A stretch of DNA of 64,000 nucleotides from Aestuariibacter salexigens DSM 15300 (GTDB taxonomy: Bacteria > Pseudomonadota > Gammaproteobacteria > Enterobacterales > Alteromonadaceae), in assembly GCF_000429145.1 (NCBI RefSeq), contig NZ_AUBH01000006.1, positions 186,001 to 250,000 of the forward strand, read 5' to 3'. A model generated the notes under the pieces. That model ran no database searches. It was not told the DNA's origin and saw only the letters and a list, made by a program, of their open reading frames with translations. Below are positions 58,962-64,000 of this stretch, piece after piece. Both the position numbers and the translations under genes were made by a program. Numbering within the stretch: the stretch's first letter is position 1; each line of letters opens with the position of its first letter.

Positions 58962-59921
58962 ATGAAACAAAAGATAACAACTGCCGTGCAAAACTGGCTG
59001 ACAAACTTTAAGAACGAACTACCTTCTCCTCGTTTGGTACTCGTGACGTTTTTGCGACGCAGTAAAGAAGACGAAATCGCTATTACGGCGGGGCATCTGG
59101 CCTACGTATCCCTGCTATCTCTGGTGCCTTTTATTATGGTGTTTTTCACCATGATCCAGGCATTTCCGGCGTTTGCTGCAGTACGGGAAGATTTAGAAAG
59201 CTTTATTTTCGACAACTTCGTCCCGCATTCAGGCGAAGTAATGCGTGAGTACATCACCCAATTTGTGGGTAATGCATCTGAAATGGGCATGGTGGGTATC
59301 TTGTCGCTGGTCGTTGTTGCGCTGTTACTGATTTCTAATATCGATAAGACGCTCAATCGTATTTGGCGCAATAAAATTGAAAGGCCGATGATTTACACAC
59401 TGGCTATCTATTGGATGGTACTGACTCTCGGTCCGTTACTAATAGGCTCGAGCGTAATAGTCAGTTCGTATCTGGTGGCTCTGGCAAATTTTGCCGAAGA
59501 ATATACGCCCGGCTTAGGCACTGTATTTCTGAAATTTGTGCCATTTATTACCGCCGTACTGGCATTTCAGCTGGTCTATATGTTGGTACCTAATAAACAG
59601 GTTAAAACCGGCCACGCGTTGTACGGTGCTTTACTGGCGACGTTGTTGTTTGAACTGACCAAGAAAGCTTTTGCTTTTTATGTATCAAGTTTTCCCTCAT
59701 ACCAGGTCATTTATGGGGCATTGGCCGTTATTCCTATCCTGTTTGTATGGGTTTATTTATCCTGGATTGTTGTCCTGCTTGGCGCTGAGTTCACCTGCAC
59801 CATTGAGGAGTTGATGGAAAATAAAAACGAAAAGCCTGGCGCAGATGAAGCTGGTTTTGCTGTAGTCGAAAAGGCGGAAGACACGTCTAAGCATGTAGAC
59901 CCACATACAAAAGCAGGGTAA
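58962..59921 (+). CDS. YihY/virulence factor BrkB family membrane protein
   Basis: The 319-residue protein has six membrane helices with the family blocks AITAGHLAYVSLLSLVPFIMVFF, LLISNIDKTLNRIWR and PSYQVIYGALAVIPILFVWVYLSWIVVLLGAEFT, and a polar C-terminal tail. The family was once named RNase BN in E. coli, but it is not a nuclease; the function is unknown. It lies in the yihY-dtd-yiiD neighbourhood, here split by several accessory genes. Confidence 0.92.
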   Translation: MKQKITTAVQNWLTNFKNELPSPRLVLVTFLRRSKEDEIAITAGHLAYVSLLSLVPFIMVFFTMIQAFPAFAAVREDLESFIFDNFVPHSGEVMREYITQFVGNASEMGMVGILSLVVVALLLISNIDKTLNRIWRNKIERPMIYTLAIYWMVLTLGPLLIGSSVIVSSYLVALANFAEEYTPGLGTVFLKFVPFITAVLAFQLVYMLVPNKQVKTGHALYGALLATLLFELTKKAFAFYVSSFPSYQVIYGALAVIPILFVWVYLSWIVVLLGAEFTCTIEELMENKNEKPGADEAGFAVVEKAEDTSKHVDPHTKAG

Positions 59922-60159
59922 ACGTTGGCTTCGTTCGTTGGCATACCGTAGCGACGACATAAACCACGTTCCTTTCCAACACCTCTCTCGGACCAGAAAA
60001 TCACATAAACCGGCTGGTCATCCTGATGCATAGCAGGATCTCCTTGGTACGTATTGCAGACAGTCTGATTTTGATGGTGCTCAACGACAAGAGACGGCTA
60101 AAAGCGGTCGTTAACTTAGCGCTCTATGGTCATCTGTCAGCCCAAACTGCTGCCATAAC
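59922..60159. other. Gap with no supported gene
   Basis: The 238 bases between the YihY-type gene and the parD operator hold short open frames on both strands (for example minus-strand 60031 leftwards, MHQDDQPVYVIFW), none with a ribosome site or recognised features. It may hold debris from insertion of the toxin-antitoxin pair. Confidence 0.4.
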
Positions 60160-60178
60160 ATTGGCAATCTTTGCCAAT
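60160..60178 (+). promoter_or_regulatory. Palindromic operator candidate for ParD
   Basis: ATTGGCAA (60160-60167) and TTGCCAAT (60171-60178) are exact inverse complements with a three-base spacer, 44 bases before the antitoxin ATG. Further GCCA half-sites flank it. Antitoxins of this type normally bind such sites to repress their own operon. Confidence 0.65.
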
Positions 60179-60221
60179 ATCTGCCATGATTTTATCAATG
60201 GTGAGTATCCGGAATTAGAAC

Positions 60222-60452
60222 ATGGCAACACTAAATGTATCGCTTCCAGACGAAATGCGTACGTGGATTGATGAGCAAGTAAAAACTGGCAAATTCGCTA
60301 ACGCCAGTGATTATATTCGCGACTTAGTACGTCGCAACCAGAGTGAGCGAGAGGCAATTAGCTTAGCTCTGATAGAAGGTGAGTTGAGCGGGAAAAGCAC
60401 TAATAGTGTCTTAGACATTATTCAAGAGAAGAAAACCAGAGCCTCAAAATGA
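60222..60452 (+). CDS. parD: ParD-type antitoxin
   Basis: The 76-residue protein has the ribbon-helix-helix front LNVSLPDEMRTWIDEQVKTG and KFANASDYIRDLVRR of the ParD/CC2985 family, followed by a toxin-wrapping helical tail. It overlaps the toxin start by four bases. It should bind DNA as a dimer and neutralise the adjacent ParE. Confidence 0.93.
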   Translation: MATLNVSLPDEMRTWIDEQVKTGKFANASDYIRDLVRRNQSEREAISLALIEGELSGKSTNSVLDIIQEKKTRASK

Positions 60453-60745
60453 TTAACTATACCCTCTCCAACAAAGCAGAAGAGGACATCTCGGGGATTT
60501 ACGATTATTCAGTCAATGCTCATGGCACAATTCAAGCTGAGGCCTATCTTGTCGCCCTTCACGAAGCTCTGATTATTTTGGCAGAAACCCCTAGCATAGG
60601 TACTTCAGTAGAGGAGATCAGAAAGAGTTACCTACAATTCCCGGTTCATAGGCATATGGTCTTCTATAAAAAAGTCGATGACGGCATTTTCGTCGTTAGG
60701 GTGCTTCATCAACAAATGAAATACTCCATGCATCTATCGGATTGA
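60449..60745 (+). CDS. parE: ParE/RelE-superfamily toxin
   Basis: The 98-residue protein matches the ParE toxins, which inhibit DNA gyrase: YTLSNKAEEDISGIYDYS, LHEALIILAETPSIGTSVEEIR, YLQFPVHRHMVFYKKVDDGIFVVRVLHQQM. The gene starts within parD (ATGA). The pair interrupts the yihY-dtd neighbourhood, suggesting acquisition. Confidence 0.93.
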   Translation: MINYTLSNKAEEDISGIYDYSVNAHGTIQAEAYLVALHEALIILAETPSIGTSVEEIRKSYLQFPVHRHMVFYKKVDDGIFVVRVLHQQMKYSMHLSD

Positions 60746-60942
60746 AACACATAGTTACAGAGCACCAGTTCAAATCAGAGTAACCAACTACTCATTGAAT
60801 GTTTACTGCTTGTCTTCAACAGACCAGTGCTGTCGCGATCGTGACTAATAGAAGGTTGTCTTAGGGCAACTGCTGCAACAGTGATGGTTTGAATATAGCT
60901 TAATTGATATGACCGCTTGTTTACAGGCATGGCAGAAAATGC

Positions 60943-60962
60943 GCTCCCACTGGTGTGGGAGC
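60943..60962 (-). terminator. Terminator after the DUF2959 gene
   Basis: GCTCCCAC (60943-60950) and GTGGGAGC (60955-60962) pair perfectly; on the minus strand GCATTTTC follows. It lies 29 bases beyond the 60992 stop. The rest of the 60746-60991 gap shows nothing notable. Confidence 0.65.
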
Positions 60963-60991
60963 ATTAATTATCTTTAGTAGGCGATTACCGT

Positions 60992-61621
60992 TTATTGCAT
61001 CTCAGCAATGAATGCATTTGAGCGTGCGATAGCGTCATTCATTTCTTTAATAAGCGAATCTACATCACGCTTAATATTGGTCAATTCACCCTGCAGTGCA
61101 CCTACCGCATTAGCGTTGAGGTTATGTTTGAGGTAAAGCACATTATCACGTAGCGATGTGAGTACCGGATCCATGCTTTTTTCAACATTTCGCATTGCTC
61201 CAACCATACTTGAGTAGCGACGCTTAGTCTCGCGGAGTTTGCGGTCGCTGTCTCTTCTCAGGTTGGCGTTGGAGATCTGCGTAAGTTCTTCTTCCCACTC
61301 TTCAAAGAGTGCCTCAGCTACACTCTCGACCTTACTGATGTGGCTACGCACTCGCTCAGCAGATGCCTCGCTTGCATCATATTGGTCACTCAACTCTTCG
61401 TAGACGGTTTGTAATTCACCGCCATCGAAATTAATTAGTGTTGAGAACTGTTCTAATGCAGAGCTAAATTGCTGCTGTGCTTCTTCTTGCGATCCACGAG
61501 CATCTTCGACCCTGTCGACAAGAATATCGCGCTTCTCAACGCCCAAAGATTCCCATGCTGAATAGTAGGCGCTCTGGCAGCCAGCCAGCATAAGCATCAG
61601 TGAAATAATGAGCAGGCGCAT
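60992..61621 (-). CDS. DUF2959 family lipoprotein
   Basis: The 209-residue protein has a lipoprotein signal peptide with lipobox LAGC (Cys15), then a nearly all-helical body (YYSAWESLGVEKRDILVDRVEDAR, and further coiled-coil-like segments) typical of DUF2959. Function is unknown. Its start overlaps the stop of the small membrane protein gene upstream by one base, so the two form an operon. Confidence 0.88.
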   Translation of the reverse strand: MRLLIISLMLMLAGCQSAYYSAWESLGVEKRDILVDRVEDARGSQEEAQQQFSSALEQFSTLINFDGGELQTVYEELSDQYDASEASAERVRSHISKVESVAEALFEEWEEELTQISNANLRRDSDRKLRETKRRYSSMVGAMRNVEKSMDPVLTSLRDNVLYLKHNLNANAVGALQGELTNIKRDVDSLIKEMNDAIARSNAFIAEMQ

Positions 61622-61854
61622 CAGCTGGCCCCTTTGTACCTTGCTGCATCAATAATTGCCCACAGGTGGAAAATTGCACCTACTGGCCACAAGATAGCAA
61701 GAATGACAGTTGCAGTGAGGGCATAGCATACCGCCGGAATGATAAAAAACATCAGTGCAGCCATTATTCTGCCTTGCACCAGCTGACCTAAGCCTGGAAT
61801 GAAAAAGCTACAAATCGCTGCTATGACGTTGCCGCCTGAACCTTGACCTGCCAT
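61621..61854 (-). CDS. Small membrane protein, TM2-like
   Basis: The 77-residue protein has two or three hydrophobic segments and a front resembling TM2-type proteins (ICSFFIPGLGQLVQGRIMAAL, then AIIDAARY at the end). Function is unknown. It precedes and touches the DUF2959 lipoprotein gene. Confidence 0.8.
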   Translation of the reverse strand: MAGQGSGGNVIAAICSFFIPGLGQLVQGRIMAALMFFIIPAVCYALTATVILAILWPVGAIFHLWAIIDAARYKGAS

Positions 61855-61938
61855 ATTAATCCTCGTGTTTTCTCAATGACATTTATTCGTAGTTTGCTAA
61901 ATTAAAATAATTCGATGCATTTAACAAACACTTAATCA

Positions 61939-62910
61939 ATGACCGCACTGTTCCCGCCTTTATCTATCAATCACAGTGAAATGCTAAACACTGATGATGG
62001 TCATAGCCTTTATGTCGAAACATCAGGCAACCCGAACGGCATTCCTGTGCTGTGCCTGCATGGCGGCCCTGGGGCGGGCATGTCAGATGATTATCGGCGT
62101 CTGTTCAACCCTCATCTCTACTTTATCATCGGCATGGACCAGCGCGGCAGCGGGCGTTCAACACCTTTTGCCAGCCTAGAGAACAACACCACTGCTCATC
62201 TGCTGGCTGATATCCGCATGTTACGCAAGCATCTGAATATCGAGCAGTGGGTATTATTTGGCGGCTCCTGGGGCGCGACTCTGGCATTACTTGCTGCAAT
62301 CGATGATCCAGTGAGTGTCAAAGCCATGGTATTGCGCGGCATTTTCCTGGCCCGTGAGCAGGACAGATACTGGTTTTTATCCAAGGAAGGTGGCGCTGCC
62401 CAGATATTCACTGAACATTATCAAAAGTTTATCGAACCGGTGGGCGAGCATGATGACGTACAGGCATTATGCGAAGCGTATTATCAGGCAATGACGTGCA
62501 ATGATGAGGTGCACAAGATGGCGGCGGTGCGCGCTTGGTGTGGATGGGAAGAAAGGATCTCGCGCTTACAACACCCACACGGTGATCCTCTGGAGCACGA
62601 TAATGTGCACCGGGCGATCAGTCTGGCACTCATGGAGTGCCACTACCTGAAACACCATTGTTTCGTCAGTGAAAATGCCATTATCAATCACATCGACAAG
62701 ATAAAACATATTCCTGGCACCATCATCCAGGGTCGTTACGACATCGTATGCAAAATGGAAGCGGCCCATACTCTATCTGAGCACTGGCCTAACAGCCGTC
62801 TCCTCATAGTACCTGATGCAGGACACAGCGCATCAGAGCCATCCATTGCAGAAGCATTGGTTAAAGCGAATGAAGCAATGGCAGCCTTTTTACAGGAGTC
62901 GTCCATTTGA
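61939..62910 (+). CDS. pip: Proline iminopeptidase
   Basis: The 323-residue alpha/beta hydrolase (peptidase family S33) removes N-terminal proline from peptides. It has [17 protein letters not shown] (oxyanion loop), DQRGSGRS, the nucleophile elbow [11 protein letters not shown] and the catalytic His in [10 protein letters not shown]. The stop overlaps the dtd start. Confidence 0.94.
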   Translation: MTALFPPLSINHSEMLNTDDGHSLYVETSGNPNGIPVLCLHGGPGAGMSDDYRRLFNPHLYFIIGMDQRGSGRSTPFASLENNTTAHLLADIRMLRKHLNIEQWVLFGGSWGATLALLAAIDDPVSVKAMVLRGIFLAREQDRYWFLSKEGGAAQIFTEHYQKFIEPVGEHDDVQALCEAYYQAMTCNDEVHKMAAVRAWCGWEERISRLQHPHGDPLEHDNVHRAISLALMECHYLKHHCFVSENAIINHIDKIKHIPGTIIQGRYDIVCKMEAAHTLSEHWPNSRLLIVPDAGHSASEPSIAEALVKANEAMAAFLQESSI

Positions 62911-63344
62911 TAGCACTTATTCAACGCGTCCAACAAGCCTCAGTGACGGTCAATGATGAAATCATCGGAGAGATTGGCAAAGGTATATTAGTCTTGCTGG
63001 GCGTTGAACGTGACGACGACATTAGTAAAACACAGCGCCTATGCGACAAGGTACTTAATTACAGAATTTTCAGTGACCAGGACGACAAGATGAATCTCAA
63101 CGTCAAGCAGGTCAACGGACAAGTACTGGTGGTCTCGCAGTTCACATTAGTCGCTGATACCAGAAAAGGGTCCAGACCAGGGTTTTCCCGCGGCGCATCG
63201 CCAGAACTAGGCAAAACCTGCTATGAAAATTTTATCAATCAGGTTCGACTATCAGGGATAGACTGCGCCACCGGGCAGTTTGGTGCAGATATGAAAGTCG
63301 CGCTAATCAATGATGGTCCGGTAACATTTACACTACAGGTATAA
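62907..63344 (+). CDS. dtd: D-aminoacyl-tRNA deacylase
   Basis: Dtd (145 residues) cleaves D-amino acids and glycine from mischarged tRNAs. The family motifs SQFTL ([20 protein letters not shown]) and the cross-subunit Gly-Pro motif NDGPVTF are intact. The start is TTG at 62907, overlapping the pip stop, with AGGAG nine bases upstream. Confidence 0.96.
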   Translation: MIALIQRVQQASVTVNDEIIGEIGKGILVLLGVERDDDISKTQRLCDKVLNYRIFSDQDDKMNLNVKQVNGQVLVVSQFTLVADTRKGSRPGFSRGASPELGKTCYENFINQVRLSGIDCATGQFGADMKVALINDGPVTFTLQV

Positions 63345-63420
63345 GGTGACAGCATCCTTCTTCATGTTATTTCATGTTAATGTGTGATTAACCGGATCCA
63401 CATAAGCACATCAGGAAAAT

Positions 63421-64000
63421 ATGTTCAGAGTCCACACTCCACAGACCGACCAGGAATTGGAAAGTTATTTCCAGTTTCGCTGGGAGATGTTGCGTAAGCC
63501 CTGGAATTATCCTCCAGGCTCAGAGAAGGATGAATATGAGACGGTCAGTGAACATCGCACTATCATAGACTCCAAAGGCACAGTGCTAGCCTGTGGTCGC
63601 GTACACCTGAATACCTCGGAAGAGGCACAAATCAGGCATATTGCCGTACATCCCGATCAACAGGGCAAAGGCTTGGGCAAAATGATCGTTAATGCTCTGG
63701 AGGCTGTCGCTCGCGAGCAGGGTGCTGTGCGGACAGTGACCAACAGTCGTGAATTGTCCATTCCGTTCTTTCAGTCCTGTGGGTATGAAATTGAAAAGCA
63801 GGCGCCCAATGAACTGGGTGAGTTAAAACGTCAGCAAATGGTCAAGCAGTTACAGTCGTCATCAGACTTGATGTTACATGCTGATTGGTGCGAGGAGCTA
63901 CAGAATACCTGGTATGACACCATCCCTATTTCGGAGCAGATGGGTATTAAGCTGCATCAGTACTCGGGTAAAACGCTGGAAACTCGTGCATCGTTGAATA
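63421..64000 (+). CDS. yiiD: YiiD-like GNAT/thioesterase protein (3' end outside window)
   Basis: The first 193 residues are visible. The N-terminal GNAT domain (about 1-145) shows IRHIAVHPDQQGKGLGKMIVNALE with the acetyl-CoA loop, and the following segment (ISEQMGIKLHQYSGKTLETRASLN) is the start of a hotdog thioesterase-like domain, as in E. coli YiiD. Position after dtd matches E. coli. The ATG at 63421 has AGGAAA just upstream. Confidence 0.88.
   Translation, partial: MFRVHTPQTDQELESYFQFRWEMLRKPWNYPPGSEKDEYETVSEHRTIIDSKGTVLACGRVHLNTSEEAQIRHIAVHPDQQGKGLGKMIVNALEAVAREQGAVRTVTNSRELSIPFFQSCGYEIEKQAPNELGELKRQQMVKQLQSSSDLMLHADWCEELQNTWYDTIPISEQMGIKLHQYSGKTLETRASLN

Noticed and set aside
59753..60031. 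A 92-residue minus-strand frame overlapping the end of the YihY-type gene
   Set aside because: Most of it is antisense to the membrane protein gene, and the unique front has no recognised features.

Overview
The window comes from a marine-type gammaproteobacterium of the order Alteromonadales, most likely Alteromonadaceae. This is inferred from the protein set and from gene order that follows Escherichia coli blocks: purE-purK, trxA/rho against rhlB-gppA, ubiE-ubiJ-ubiB near tatABC-tatD, prlC-gor, ftsN-hslV-hslU, priA-rpmE, metJ/metF and yihY-dtd-yiiD. There is no rRNA, CRISPR array or recognisable insertion sequence. One tRNA is present, tRNA-Thr(TGT).

Layout. 1-5 kb: a partial Dps gene, a periplasmic copper chaperone, tRNA-Thr, purK/purE, a LysR regulator and nhaA. 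5-17 kb: a large membrane hybrid histidine kinase, a secreted M20 amidohydrolase, rho, trxA, rhlB, gppA, an XRE regulator with a membrane partner, and a second hybrid kinase. 17-23 kb: hemB, a diguanylate cyclase, tatD, a small exported protein and tatCBA as one minus-strand run. 23-30 kb: two secreted hydrolase-like genes and an unknown exported protein lie between tatA and ubiB, followed by ubiB-ubiJ-ubiE. 30-44 kb: a glycosylase, prlC, gor, a binding-protein-like gene, a REC/HD-GYP protein, a beta-propeller amidohydrolase, an iron alcohol dehydrogenase and several unknowns. 50-64 kb: housekeeping genes again (hslUV, ftsN, priA, rpmE, malic enzyme, metJ, metF), a ParDE toxin-antitoxin pair, a DUF2959 lipoprotein, proline iminopeptidase, dtd and a partial yiiD-like gene.

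The most interesting part is 44.3-50.1 kb. It reads as a compact ribosomal-peptide cluster of graspetide type (peptides with side-chain ester or amide links made by an ATP-grasp ligase). In order it encodes an HlyD-like adaptor, a C39-peptidase ABC exporter, a stand-alone LuxR-type DNA-binding domain, an 84-residue two-helix membrane protein, a 71-residue precursor with a double-glycine leader and a TTxxxxEE core, and a RimK-like ATP-grasp ligase. The ligase would cross-link the core, the C39 domain would cut after Gly-Gly, and the ABC/HlyD pair would export the product.

Ahead of this cluster lies about 350 bases of non-coding DNA that is dense in GGA on the coding strand (18 GGA against one TCC in 44404-44682). 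Several GGA triplets fall in the loops of short hairpins and the last one lies at the ribosome binding site of the first gene. That is the signature of a CsrA/RsmA-binding leader. A similar GGA-loop hairpin precedes the precursor gene. All assignments are from reading sequence only; no database search was possible.
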